NCBI GenBank assembly: GCA_036571765.1
Contig: BROE01000022.1
Span: forward strand, 11,428,282-11,492,281
Length of the DNA stretch: 64,000 bases
Direction of reading: 5' to 3'
Source of the DNA: Plecoglossus altivelis
Lineage: Eukaryota; Chordata; Actinopteri; Osmeriformes; Plecoglossidae
Position numbers and translations under genes: made by a program. Shown in pieces: positions 1-12,700 of the stretch (position 1 is its first letter; every line of letters starts with the position of its first letter). The notes beneath the pieces are model-generated. The model saw only the letters and a program-made list of their open reading frames with translations, was not told the DNA's origin and did no database searches.

Positions 1-1330
1 CTTGTCATGTTACCTTCTGCATTATTTAACACTTTGATAAATGCTCCCTTGCAGGGAGACATGCTCTCGCACAAGCATTTACAGCACATTCCAACACATC
101 GACACGTCTGTAAAGTAGAGAACAGAATAGAATGGAATAGAAACATTGCTTCAGCTCTAGAATCCCAGACAGGGGATTCTCTTTGCTGTAGGCACTGTTG
201 TATTTTAGTTATCATTAAATGACTAGTAAAACTACAATGATGGGGTAGTTTAGAACTGCAGAGCAGTTATAGTGATGTATCTGTCATCTGATTTCATAAA
301 GAGGTTGTGCTGTGTGGAGATACCTGAGCTTAGGCCCATGCAGGGTTATCAAAATACTGAGACCGTGAGCTCACTTGCCCGGAGATGAGGTCACTCACTG
401 TCGGCCAATCATCAGGCAGACTATTATCATGGTATGCAGTGTTGCTATGAGTAACAGAGACAAGCACAGCCACAGATCCCCAAAGATGGCTAAGGCATTA
501 GGCTTAAGGCACTGCCCACCTGAGCCTGCAATTCTATTCTTTTCCTACACATTTTGTTTCGCTTGCAGGAGGCTCCTTCTCCTTCCCTTTCTCTTTTTTC
601 TCTCCATCATGGTGTTTTCTGATACCAAGCATAGAAACACAGCAACCCTTCTAAAGAGGAGTGAAGACATTTGCCACCAAGTGATTCAGAAATTGAAGTC
701 AGAACAATCTCTTCCTTCCACCAGTTGTACATCATGTATTCCATTTTTGGTCTCCTTCCTCTTTTGTCTTCTTCTCTTCGTAGTTACGCTTTTTGCACTC
801 CACGGCAGGTGAACTGGAACCTGCCAGAAAAGTAAAACCATGTGCATTAACATCATTCACGAGTCAACGCCCGCTTGCGTTGAACCAGCACATGAACAGT
901 ACTGCTGAAGACCAGTCAGTGAGCAGTGTGAGTAGAATCACTTTTAATAAGGATTTTTGATTGAGCTGGAGTGTTTACGGTTATTGGTTATTGCTGGTTA
1001 AGCCTTAAAGGATACTACACCTAATTACAAGAATGGAGACCATTATAAACTCGACAAACACATGTTCCCTGGACCATAAACAGTACATCTGAAAATGAAA
1101 CACCCTAAATAATTAAATTATGTAGTTTCAATGAAAGCTTAGATATATCATATTCAATCCCTTTCTCTTCCTTCTTCTGTTTCTATCTATGAATGTTTGC
1201 AGAGGGGAAACGATGGATGCACACATTCCACTACCAATATTCCCCCTCACTCTATCTTGTTGCTATGGGAACCAAAGCAGACGGGAGACAGGTTCATATC
1301 GTCCTCCCTCAGGTCTCCAGTCACAGTCTC

Positions 1331-1333
1331 CTT

Positions 1334-1388
<55 letters not shown>

Positions 1389-1545
1389 GACCTCTTCCTC
1401 TCTCTCTCTCCATCTCCCTTTCTCTCTCTCCCCCTCGTTACTTTGCTTCCTCTCTCCATTCCTCTCCCCTTCTCTTACTTTAAATTTGAATATCTTTTTC
1501 TGCCAATTCTCTCTCTCTTTCTCTTGCCCATCCCTCTCTCCCTCC
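1331..1545. repeat. CT-rich microsatellite and polypyrimidine tract
   Basis: A near-pure (TC)n run at about 1337-1375 grades into imperfect CT-rich sequence up to about 1545. Almost every base on the plus strand is a pyrimidine. Overlapping Ser/Leu open frames on plus and Arg/Glu frames on minus are products of the repeat, not genes. Confidence 0.9.
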
Positions 1546-1819
1546 CTCGTGTCTGCGCTGGCTGCTCCTGTGTGGGCCACTGATACTCGCTGATTAAAGA
1601 AAGTTATAATTTGATTTTCTCAGCAGGCGTCGTTTAATAGAGCAGTTTAACTAAAGCTGTGCCTTCCCCAGGGCTTAGAGAGAAGGAATAGAGAGAGAGT
1701 GAGAGTGTGAGAGAGAGAGCTTTAGAGTCATATACTAATCCCAAACACTGAGCAGTCACCCACCACTAAACTCTTTCTCTCTCTGTTTCTCTCCGACCTT
1801 GTAATTCTGTCTGCCTACT

Positions 1820-1822
<3 letters not shown>

Positions 1823-1861
<39 letters not shown>
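1823..1861. repeat. (CT)n microsatellite
   Basis: An uninterrupted CT dinucleotide run of about 19 units. Confidence 0.9.
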
Positions 1862-1865
<4 letters not shown>

Positions 1866-1955
1866 CCTCATCCCCTGCTCTAATCTGTCACTCTAACTAC
1901 ACCATCCCTCCTTCAGTAAGGGAGGCAGATTGAGAGCATGTGTGTGTGCATGTAA

Positions 1956-1957
<2 letters not shown>

Positions 1958-1998
<41 letters not shown>
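1958..1998. repeat. (TG)n microsatellite
   Basis: An uninterrupted TG dinucleotide run of about 20 units, only about 100 bp after the (CT)n run. The pair makes a compound microsatellite block. Confidence 0.9.
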
Positions 1999-1999
<1 letters not shown>

Positions 2000-2049
2000 A
2001 CAGACAGGCTGTATTACTGGCCCATTGTGATAATACCGTTTAATTTATC

Positions 2050-2285
2050 CTTTCTGCTAAAATCAGCTCCATCTCTCTGCCACTCTTCCTCCCTTCTATC
2101 TCGTCGTCTGTGGTGTCTAATACCTCCTCATCCTTCCTCCTCTTCCTCGTTCCCCTCCCTCTTCTCTTTCCTTTTCTCTTCTCCTTACTCACTCTATCTA
2201 CCATCTCTCCTCTCCCTCTCTCCTCCCCTCTTCTTCCTACTCTCCCTCCCTCTCCCTCCTACTCTCCCTCCTTCATTCTCTGGCT
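2050..2285. repeat. Imperfect polypyrimidine tract
   Basis: About 235 bp of C/T-rich sequence on the plus strand with few purines. It forms one of several polypyrimidine or polypurine blocks between 1.3 and 6.6 kb; the complementary type (G/A-rich on plus) is at about 2695-2960 and 5365-5550. Confidence 0.7.
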
Positions 2286-5200
2286 ATTTCAGACCCATTT
2301 AGTGGGATAAACATCTTGAGACAGACAGAGGGGTTTTGCTCTCTTTCAGAGGGAGAGAGAGGAGGATATGGAGACTGGCATCGCTGGTGCCTGCCCCAGA
2401 ATACCAAACAGGGCCTGGGCATCTTAATATGCAGTGTGGGACAGAGCTTGAGATCAAAGAGAGAGACAGACACACAAACAATGCGTGCATGCGTTGTGTT
2501 ATCACACTCTTGCTCCGTCTTTCAACATCTTTAAACCTGCTCTCCTCTCATTCATATCACCTCCTTTTTGTTCATGTGTTTGCATGCGCGTGCGTGTCCG
2601 TCTTGTGATGGTCCCTGTACCACTAAACTGTCTTTCAGTCAATAAAATGTTTGTTTTTTTGCCTCCACCTTAACATAATGGTGCATATATTAAAATAGAG
2701 TAAGGACAGAGATGAAGAGAGGGAGAAAGAAGGCAAAAGAGAGATAGAAGGAGAGAGAGGCGAAAAGAAATGGGATGGAAAGAGAGGAAGAATGAGAGAG
2801 CAGATAATAAAAGATTAACGTCACGCTTCTCAGAGTGGTGGAATTTGAAAACCCTCCTAATCAAATTATTTATCCCTGTCTGAGAGGAGAGAGAGGGAGC
2901 GAGAGAGAAGGAGGGTGAGATAGCTAGATGGGGAAGTAGTATGCCAAAAAGGCCAAGATTGGATGAGTACGAGGCCTGGAGGATGAGTCTGTTGTGAGTT
3001 TGTGTGAGGTAAAAGTGTGATTGAGATGGAGCATGGATGTGCACACCCTATGTTCCATGGAAGGGTCAATACTGCTTTACAGAAGAAAGAGACAGACAGA
3101 GAGCCCACAAGGCAGACAGAATTACACAATTACAAGGTGGTAGATGGAGAGAAAGAAAGAGAGAGATGAAAATACGAAATGATTTCCTCTGATTATTCTT
3201 TATTTTGCAGGAAGACGGAGAGCAAAAAAAGACACCACACACACACTTTCTGCTCAAAGCTGCTCTCCTATACCACTACTGCTCTTCTCTTCTATTGTCC
3301 TCTCCACTGTCATCTCTCCCTCCCTCTCACATGGTTAAATATCCCACTATCTCTTACGCAGATCCCTCGGAGTAGACCTTGAGCCACCAGACACACACAT
3401 AGATGTGTATGTCCACACGTGTACACAAACATAGAAGCAGGCACGCGCCGCGGCTACACGCACAAACCCACACACAGCACACGAACACGTAAGCACACAT
3501 ACACAGAGTCCTTCCTCATTACCCTGATCCCCCCTGAGTGACATATTTAACAAAAGGATGCAGCCTCTGGTACCATGGCAACCAACCTCCTCCATCTCTA
3601 TGCAGTGCTTCAGACTGTTAACATGATAAGTGATCTCTCTCCCCTCTTCCTCTGACTCCCTCTCTCCCTCTCGTTTTTTTCTTTTTGACAAATTCCCCCC
3701 CCTGCTCCTCTCTCTTCAATTTGTTAATTTATCATTTCTCTCGAGCTCCTAAATCTCCTCAACTTCTCAACATCCCCTCTGTTTTCTGTGCGTTCCTCTC
3801 CCCATGTCGTCATGGTCTCATCCCTCTGTGTGAAATTCTTCTCTTGTGCACAGAGCCCCTGCATGCATCAGACTCCAGCAGCGACGTCTGCGTACGTGCG
3901 TGCAAGCGCACGCGTGTGTGCGATGGGGGAGGGGGGTGATTCCAAGGGGCTCTCATATCTAGGCCACTGGAGTCCACGGCAGGCAGTGTGTCTGGTGTCA
4001 CAGCAAATCAGCTGTCAGCTGCACACTGCCGGCCTGTTCGCACGCACACGCGCAAACACACACACGCGGTAGGGTAAACACACACACGTAGGGCGCACAC
4101 ACTCTCCCCCAAGTCTGAGCAGAAAACTAAGAATAGCACAACGAGTTGCTGCCTTCTTCCTCTTGCCCTTCTCGTGCTCTCCCTCCCTGTATAAATTCCA
4201 TTTCACCCTTTAATGATGTCGCTTTAGAAGTGCCAACACACTCAAGCTCAGCAAGATGAAAGCCCTTCTCTTTGGGCTGGGACCTGTCCAGGTAACCTGG
4301 GTGGCATGTCACCTTAGGATCCTTGTATGTCTGGGTGCATCCATACGGTTCCAAGTTAGAGAATCGCAAACTGGGACTCTGCATTTCTGCGTGCCCCCAG
4401 TTGCATCTCACATGCGTATTTCTCTGTGCATGTCTGCTGCTGCATGGAGGCTGGTTGCATGCAGGCAGCCTCTAATAGGTAAGCTCTCACACCAGCACAC
4501 ATACAAATGGTCCAGCTAAGGTGGTGTATCTAGGTGTGTGCGTGCATGCAGACGCCCGTGTGTGAGTGTGTGGTATTCTCCTGCTCTCTGCTGTTTCTTT
4601 GCTGTCTGTGGCCCCCTCTTCTCCATGAATACTAATGCGCTTCAAACCCCAGAGATCACCCCTCCTCCTCCCCTCCATTTCTCCCTCTATCTCTCCCTCT
4701 GTCCTCGCCGTGCTCCATGCTCTGTCCCCCCTCCCTCTCTCCGCGCTCACCATCCGTCACTCTCTCCTTTCTCACCTCATACTTACCTCCTTCCTTGCCG
4801 TCGTTTTCCTTTTTTTCTCCCTTTTTTCTCCCTCCATTGTCCAATCATCGTTTCTTTTTGCCCTCTCCAAGTTTTCTCAAGGGTAGATTCAAACCAGGTC
4901 ACCACAGCCACTCTACCTATTCCTGTCTCTTTCAGTAATATACATGTGTGTTTGTTTCCTATAACCATTCCCTCACCAATGAATCATTCCTAACTCCAGC
5001 CATCGAAACTCATTTGCCTCTACCCAGTATTAAATCCCAAACGAAATCTCCCCTTAACTCAGAGATAATGACACGTCCTGGTTGGAGACAATGCTAAAAC
5101 TGTCGTAAAAGATCGAAGAGCATGAAGATCTGTTCCTGGTTCAGTCTATAAGTCAGTCGGTTTCTCTCAATACTGCTGACTGGACATTCCGGAACTTTAC

Positions 5201-5967
5201 AGCTTTTCCACACACGAAAAATATTCAGTCTGGAAGTAAAGCTCCCGCGACTGCCAACTGCGACAGTTATTTGGTACGTGTGTTTGCACAATGTGAATAC
5301 GTGTCTATGTCCATGTATGATTGTGTATTAGACAAAAAGTTTCTGAGGGTGACTGAGGGAAGGTTAGAAAGAAAGAGAGAGAAACTACGAGAGAGGGACA
5401 GAAGAGAGATATATACAGAGTGAAAAAAGACAGCGGGAAAGAGAGGGAGATGGGGAAAGAGTATGTGTGAGAAAAAAGAGAGACAGAACAGAGTAGGGTG
5501 GAGGGAGAGGAAGGGGAAAGGGGGAGGAGGGAAAAGAAGGGAGGGAGGTAGTGAACTGATTAACTATGTCCGCAACATACAAAAATGCAAACGTTCTATT
5601 CTTGAATGTTCTTCATTCATAGAGAAGAACCCATGTGCTTACCAAGACAGTATGTCTGTGGACATGAGAAAACTCTCTCTGCCGTCTAGGATCTGAGGGG
5701 ATCTTAGAGAGCAACAGGCTACTGTAGGATAACAAGACACACACACGTTCACACACACACGTACACACTCATTCCCAAGACTAGAACAACCCCTGCTGGG
5801 GAGATGAGGAGGCACAAGCTGAAGATCAGTCTAGTTGTGCACATTCATACACACACAGTGGAGATGTGACACGAAATATGTACAGGCAATGAAGACTTGC
5901 AAACCAAACCCACAAAACCCACAGTAACATACACACATGCTGCCCCCCTCCCTCACCACACACACTC

Positions 5968-5973
5968 ACGCGT

Positions 5974-6008
<35 letters not shown>

Positions 6009-6040
6009 CACACATACATACACACACACACACACACAGA
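5968..6040. repeat. (CA)n microsatellite, interrupted
   Basis: Two CA runs separated by a short imperfect stretch of ACATAC type. It lies in the gene-poor left flank. Confidence 0.85.
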
Positions 6041-7021
6041 AAAACATCCACACTGCAGGACCCCTTCAGATTTCATCATCTTTTTTCTTTCAGTTTTTTT
6101 CCTTTCTCTAGAGAGGTTGGGAGGGGGAAAAGGGGCTGTTTCATTCCCCTTCTTTTGTTGCTGCTGGTGAGAGAGACCACATATCCATACACAACGTTCT
6201 CCCCTGCAACCCTATTCACACCCACACATACACACACACAAAGACACACATCAAAGCACAGACGCTGCCTAAGGATTATTTGAGCCACATACTGGCTGCT
6301 CATTCCGGGTTTGTTTCCCTCCCAGAACACCCCTCCTGGCTGGCCACACTTGGTATGGCCCAAGCATTCCTGCCAAGTAGCTTTCACACATGGAGGGGAA
6401 GCTTGTCTCCAGCAATCGCTGACAAGCTACAAACAAGACTGTCTCCCTCTCTCCTCACCATAGCTCTCTGCTCTCTCCTCCTCCTTTTTAGCACCCCTTC
6501 ACCCCCACCTCTTATCCTCTACGACCTCTCCCCCCTCCCGTACCCTCTGTCTCTCTCTCTGATTCTCTCTGCACCCGCCCCCCCTTTCTCTTTGAGAATG
6601 TGGGGGCCCCTCTAGCATAAATTGTCAGCTGTTCCTGGGCGGACTCCCTCAGCTCCCTAAACTCCCATAAGCCCCCTGCCCGCATTCACAGCCACAGGAT
6701 AGAAAGGCCCCCTAAGAACCAGGCAGGAAACACAAGTATTTGGATGTGATTACTGGCTTGAGGGAAAACAGTTCAACTTCATCAGATATAACAAATCCGT
6801 TCGTGTTTCCGTATAAATCCCACATTTGATATGAAGAATATGGTCATATGAAAGAATTTGCAACAGGTTTCATAAAACCTATAACAGTAGCTGAATGACT
6901 TTCACCTCAGTATTATACCAATCCACCCTCATCCAAATGACAATTCAGACCCATCCAAAGATGTGTGTATCTGATTCAGTTGGTCGTTTTGTACACTGTC
7001 AGATTGTTCCCCTTGTGTTGG

Positions 7022-7035
7022 CTGCCCTCTAGTGT
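7022..7035 (-). promoter_or_regulatory. Candidate CTCF core site
   Basis: Read on the minus strand, the 14 bases match the CTCF core consensus CCASYAGRKGGCRS at 13 of 14 positions; the first C is A. The match was found by eye. Occupancy cannot be judged from sequence, and the site is not tied to any gene in the window. Confidence 0.35.
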
Positions 7036-8784
7036 GAGTACAAAGTACTGCATGGGTTCAAAATATTGGTCACTGCCATTATCTCTGTTGATAAAATAGA
7101 TCCATGTTCTATCATTTACATGCCGTAGCTAATCAATGCCAATCGATCCGCTGGGAGGATGGATGGAAAAGCTCAGCAGATACAGTTTCATCCAAAGTAT
7201 GTAAACAACAAGTGTGTTTTGCATCTGAAAGAATTGAGCTGCATTTGGCACACAAGTAGGTGGTGGACATTTGAAAGCTAATTGCATGAGTGAGATCCTG
7301 GAGCATCATGTAGTTACAGGTTGAGGCCTTTAATCATCCAGAATATATGGAAACCAGCCAATCTATACAGGGACAACGATGAACCACACCAATATCAACA
7401 CTGCAGGACTGAAGAACAGAAGCGACATGGCCATGTAAAAGGCAAAAGTTTTATTTGATATTTTCCTCTTTTTTTACAGGATAGCTTCATTAGAATCATT
7501 TGGCCGATAAAATCTAATTCATAAATTTCTTAAAGCTGAAATAGGTAGCATTACATGAAATTCAATCAAATAAGAGAAACGGAACCACCGAACGTCAGTG
7601 CTTTCCTGCAGCTCACGTTTGATTGACAACGGTTTAACAAAATAAGCCAAGGAGAAGGGTCTGCCAGAGGCAAATGGTTAGAACAGAATTGATGAAACAT
7701 AATTGACTGGAAAGTTACAGGCCACCCCAAAATATGAAATTGACATTCCTCTGGCACAGAGCTCTGTGTTGCTAACCAACTCCCAGAGGGCCTCGTTAAC
7801 TTACACAAAATATTTATAGGAGACAAAATATTGTTTACCGAACAAACCTTACCTATTGTACCTTTAATTACAGGAGAGCATACCTTTGACAGTTTAAAAA
7901 AACGAATTCTGGAACACCTCCAATGTATCGAAAAGGTGGCGTAAGAGGGAAAGAATCACATGTTAAAAAAGGCTGACAGTTAAAAGCCTGGGATGTGATG
8001 TAGAGTAGCAGAGAGAAAGAAAAGATGTGTTGGTTACACTGGGAAAGATTCACATTAAAACCTCACAGACACGCTGTCTTTCGATGGGAACCCCTAGAAG
8101 ACGAGAGGCAAGAACAAATATTCAGTGATGTTAACCCCCCATCCCTCCATTCACTCCCATTCCCTCAGCCACCTTTCCCCTCACAATAATTAACCATAGA
8201 TGAGCGTGAGACAATTCAACTAACACAAATGGAGAGACTCTAGCCCATCCATAATGATAATCCGCCTGACAGATGGGAGATCGACCACATCTAGACACCC
8301 TCCCCACGTAACCGTGGCCATCAGCAATACCCTTAAACAGACCGATTTCTCTCAAATGTGAAAACGTGCTCTTCTACACAGTTGTGACCAATCCTGTCCT
8401 GGGAAATTCCAAAGTAGGGGACCAAGTAGGTATGGCCAGATACCATTTGTAATCTTTTTCTAACTGCCTCTGTAACAGGTTCACCACTACCATCACCACC
8501 TTCTTCTAATCCTCCATGATCATTCAAGTATACACGCTCCCTCACATCAACTCCATCTTGCTTCAAGTACTCCCAACTTAGATATCTGGTTGAACCTTCC
8601 ATATACACCTCCTTCCCCTCTCTTAGGTTTATCAAAAGCTATGGAATAAGTGCACTCAAGATTTGTCTATACATACAAAAATAACAATAGCAAGAATGGC
8701 AGAAGGAATAATAGTGATCATCATTTTTCCATTCAATTACAAAGATATCTAATGAACTGTGATGTCTTTATCATGCAGTAACAG

Positions 8785-8945
8785 GACATGCCGGTGGACC
8801 ACCGGTCTACCGTACCTCAGGGCCCTGGGTTTGAGTCCGGCCTAGGTCATTTCCTGCAAGTCCTCTCCCCTACATTTCCTGTCACTCTACCATGTAATTA
8901 TGCAAGTAAAGAAGAAATGCCCAACAAACTATATATAAAAAAAGA
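8785..8945 (+). mobile_element. tRNA-derived SINE fragment
   Basis: The segment has a near-perfect RNA polymerase III B box (GGTTTGAGTCC against GGTTCGANTCC). It is followed by the C/T-rich 'cctgcaagtcctctcccc' type body and an A-rich tail, as in teleost tRNA-derived SINEs. No intact A box or cloverleaf is evident, so it is not a working tRNA gene. A fortuitous open frame crosses it. The ends are approximate. Confidence 0.6.
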
Positions 8946-9500
8946 AGAGAAATTAATGATCATACAATGACATCACAGTTCCCCACCCCCTGAGTGTAAC
9001 GTTCAAGTGTATCACCTGTAGCTACGGCAACGCAAACAAGAACCTTAAATTATAATCTTATTTAAATAACAGAACATCAAAAAAAAAAATCGATCATCAC
9101 TATGGTACATGGGTCATCAGGATCACGGTAACTACATCGCACAGGCGCGCAGCATTGTGCTTGAAAGCGCGCGTCAATGATGATCTGTATGTACAAGCGG
9201 CTGTCCACCTTGTGCCCATCCCTCTTCATTGTTCCAGTTGTCTCAGACCTTCTACCTGTAATAAATCACAACTTAATAAACATTTCAATGCACTTGGTAC
9301 ATTGCCATGACAACCTAGTCGTAACACACAATATCAACTGCCTGACACATTTCATAATCCATTTCATTTTTGACTGGAACACGAATCACAGTTTCATCAG
9401 CATGCCCAAACTGGCCTATGTCTTTTGGCCCTCAGGAGCTCGAGTAGAGAGGCACCCAGCCACCCACCTCAGTCCCCTGCAGTCCCCTGAACAGCAGGCT

Positions 9501-9680
9501 TCAGGACGCTGCCATGCAGCCACGACAGCGATACAACCGCTGGTCATGCGTTCTGATGTGGTTCCTTACATTCTTCTGTCTGAAGAAGGTCTTGCTGCAC
9601 AGCTGCAGGGGATGAAAGGAGAGAAGGAGAGAGGAAGACACAGAGAGAGAGAGGGAGGGCGGGAGAGAGAGAGAGGGCGG

Positions 9681-9715
<35 letters not shown>

Positions 9716-12700
9716 CAATAGGGTCAGTCGAGGCAGATGATGTCAGAGATGTCAGAGGGTCGTTTTATGGGCAATGTTTGGGATAATTAAAGGGTAAAAT
9801 GGGCAGTTAGGTATTGTTAGGGAACCTGAAAGACAGTGAGAGGGTTTGAAGGGGCAGTTATTGAGGCAAGTGAGAGGGAGATTTGGAAGAAATTATAGGA
9901 TGAAAGAGGTAGTTGTCGTACATGTATGGGGCAGGGTTGTTGAGCAATAAGAGGGAAGGTTATGGGTAGTTAGGGTACACGTACAGGGCAGGGCCAGTGT
10001 TTGCCCTTAATGTGCCTGATGCGGTGTATGAGGAGGGCATCGCAGTCTCGGAAGGAGGCGTGGCACTCCAGGCAGGAGTGGGGTAGCTTTGGGGCGGAGC
10101 TCCCAGAGCCCCACCCTTGACCCCTCCCAGGCCTCGATCCTCTCAGCTGCTTCAGCCGCGCTCGGCGAACAGACTGCTGAAGGGCAGCGCTCCGGCCATG
10201 CAGGGGGAGGGGCCCAGTACGCTTCTGCAAGAAAGGAGTGAGACGGTCAGCAGCTGACAGCAGCGGAGAACGTTCTGGAGTCTACCGGAAACCTCATATG
10301 GGTCCGAAGAGCCGTCAAACCAAGTATGAGCGCACAGCAAACAGACTGCCTCTCTTCTCTTGCTCCCTGCTCCCCTCCTCCTCCCCAGCCCCAGTATCAT
10401 ACCTTTGGTATGTCTCGTGGGGTCCCAGATCTTGACCTCGCTGCGCAGACGGCGTGAGGGCGCCTGCCTTGCGTGGGGGACGTGCTTCGCTGGGGGCTTT
10501 TAGTCAGACGAGAGAGCTCGTGTTGCTGGGGGGGTCGGTGTTGGTGATGGTAGGACCGCGTGCCCTGTCTGGGACCTTTCTCCTGGCCTATTTTCCTCTC
10601 CACTCTCTCCCTCTTAACCTGAGTTGAGGTGGGGTTTGGGGGTAGTCCTCGAGCTCTCAGGACCCTGACTGGGCCCGCACCATCCCCAAATCTCTCACCC
10701 CGTGATACCGAGCGCGTCAGGCAGATATCCACGCTCTCCTCCTCCCTCTTCACCACCCCAACGGGGCCCCCTGGGGGCCGGCAGAAGCTAAAGAGGAAGC
10801 CCGGGTCGAGCAACTTGACAGGGGGCTTGCTTTGACGCTTGCCCAGGTCTGGAGAGGGAGGTTCGGAGAAGGGCACCCCCACAGGCAGGGGGTCTACCGG
10901 CTCCTCTTTGATGGCCCGGTAGAGGGGATGAGCGTAGAGGTGGGGGACAGGGACAGCGTCGGGATCGGTGCTGACTGCCTCCGTGGCTCTTTTCTTTCCG
11001 AGAACGCCAAGGGATTCCCCCAGGCCCGACTCCAGAAGAAGTCTGCTGTCTGCCCTGTGGCACTCCTCTTTGGTGGGCCGCTGAGCCTTGCCAACCTCTC
11101 TACCTCCAATCCTCCTCACCTTGGTCTTTGCCACCGGCCGACCACTGTTGTAGCGGACGGTTCTATTGGTGTTGACCCTGTCTCGGGGGTGTGTCCTAGT
11201 AAGAGGAGGGTTGTGCATGTGTGCGGTGCCATGGCAACTACTGTGTACAGGGAGAGGCGGTGCTGAGATGGCAAAGTCGCACGGTTCCGGTTTGATCCTG
11301 ATGACATTCCTCCTTAGAGACTTGGCATTGTCATGACAAGGTGGAGGTTGGGGAGAAAAAGCAGCACCGTCACTCCCTCTTACGGAACGCCTGAGAACCC
11401 GGCCACCAAAGGGCTGCCTGGAAATTGGATGCCGCAAGTTGGGTAACGCCCCTTTACTGCGCATGCTCCTATCAGAGGGCGGAACAGGAGGTCTAGGGGT
11501 AGACCTTGGTCTTTTGAGTCTTATCTCCATGTTGACTGGGTCACTGGGCTCAGTCTTGATAACTTGTTTGAGTAGGTGGGTGTTAACAGCGTTGCATAGA
11601 GGTAGGGACAGGGGAAGACTTCGGAACGCAAGCCCCGGTACCTGTGGACATGGTTTCCTCCGCTTGGTCAGGGAGTAGTTGTTGACCTTTAACTTGCGGA
11701 GGCGTTTCTTCTGTCTCCAACCGATCAGCTCCTCCTGACAGGACAGGAGGGAAGTCCGTTGAAGCCCTAAAACATTCATGAGGCGATACTTCTCCAACAC
11801 ACGAACATGGTCTTCCTCTTCCTCCCTCTGCTCCTCCTCTTCCTCCTTGACCCTGACCAGAGGAACCATCTTGGGCTCCAGTCTGGAGCTGGAGGACGGG
11901 CGAGGCTTCTGACTCCGTCTGGGACTCTCCGGTCTGGGTAGCGATCTCTGGACCTCTTGGGCCGCTCCGGGAGTGGAGCGCAGAATACGCGTGTGTGTGT
12001 GGGGTGAAGACAGAGTATTACGAGGGGGCCGGGTGCTCTTACTTGACGGTGATTTAAAATCCATGAGCTTCATTCGGTTTGCGGGACTGAGAGGCACGTG
12101 GAGACCGGCGGCTCCTGGGCCTGGTCGACGGGGGAGGCGAGGCGAGCGTCTGGGGGGGTTTGTCAAAGACTCCTCAGGTTGGTCCAGGGTCCACCTGAAG
12201 CCATCCTTCCTAACACTGACAAGCTCTCCCTCCTCAGGTTCGATCTTGATCCTCTTCCTGTCCTTCTGGAACTGCGTCTGGACTTGCTGGAGATTCTCCT
12301 TCTGCTCCCTTTGCAGGGCGGAACAGGCCTCGACGGCGGGCCACATGCCCAGATGTCGGGCCATGGTGCTGACCTCAGGTAGGTCCTCTGGACGGACGCT
12401 TAGAGTGGAGGAATAGGAGAAGTCCAGCAGGGACACAAGGTTGTCCTCCCTGAAACCTGAAAGAGGAGGACAAAGTGTAAGAAAAGTAGAAAAAGAGATA
12501 CGTTCATCTAATTAAAGGCTCCATTGCAGTTTTCTTCCTACCAGTTAAATCTATGTCAGTCTTCAAGCTGGGTGTGGAATCCATCTCTGCAAAGACTTCT
12601 TGGAAGTACTCGCTGACCGCAGCCAGCACTGCCTTGTGGGCCGAGTAGGACTGTCCGTTTGTCCTCAGTGTGATGTCACAGAACAGCCCCGCCTCCCGCT

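Larger units (their letters stand above)
1..9500. other. Gene-poor, microsatellite-rich flank
   Basis: I see no supportable gene in this 9.5 kb. The long open frames here come from simple CT, GA, TG or CA repeats read as Ser-Leu, Arg-Glu, Cys-Val or His-Thr runs. Between the repeats the sequence is unremarkable, with a few unique stretches such as 2810-2880 and 6700-7560 that could hold regulatory elements, but nothing in them proves it. A SINE lies at about 8785-8940. Downstream of the BTB zinc-finger gene, this is intergenic DNA or an intron of a gene outside the window; I cannot tell which. Confidence 0.6.

Noticed and set aside
1189..2310. Long Ser/Leu-rich (plus) and Arg/Glu-rich (minus) open frames
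   Set aside because: They are read directly from CT/GA/TG microsatellites, with no splice context or protein-like composition.
5968..6040. CRISPR-like or regularly spaced array
   Set aside because: The repeats are simple CA dinucleotides without spacers; nothing CRISPR-like exists in the window, as expected for a vertebrate nuclear sequence.
8131..8635. Minus-strand open frames of 100 and 74 codons with fairly protein-like composition
   Set aside because: The longer frame opens at a TTG, not an ATG; the two frames differ, I recognise no domain, and no convincing splice links to neighbours. It could be a remnant of a mobile element, but I cannot support that.
8785..8945. Possible tRNA gene
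   Set aside because: Only a B box is recognisable; there is no A box or cloverleaf, and an A-rich tail follows, so it is a SINE.
9177..9740. 187-codon plus-strand open frame
   Set aside because: It runs antisense across the last exon of the BTB zinc-finger gene and ends in a GA microsatellite.
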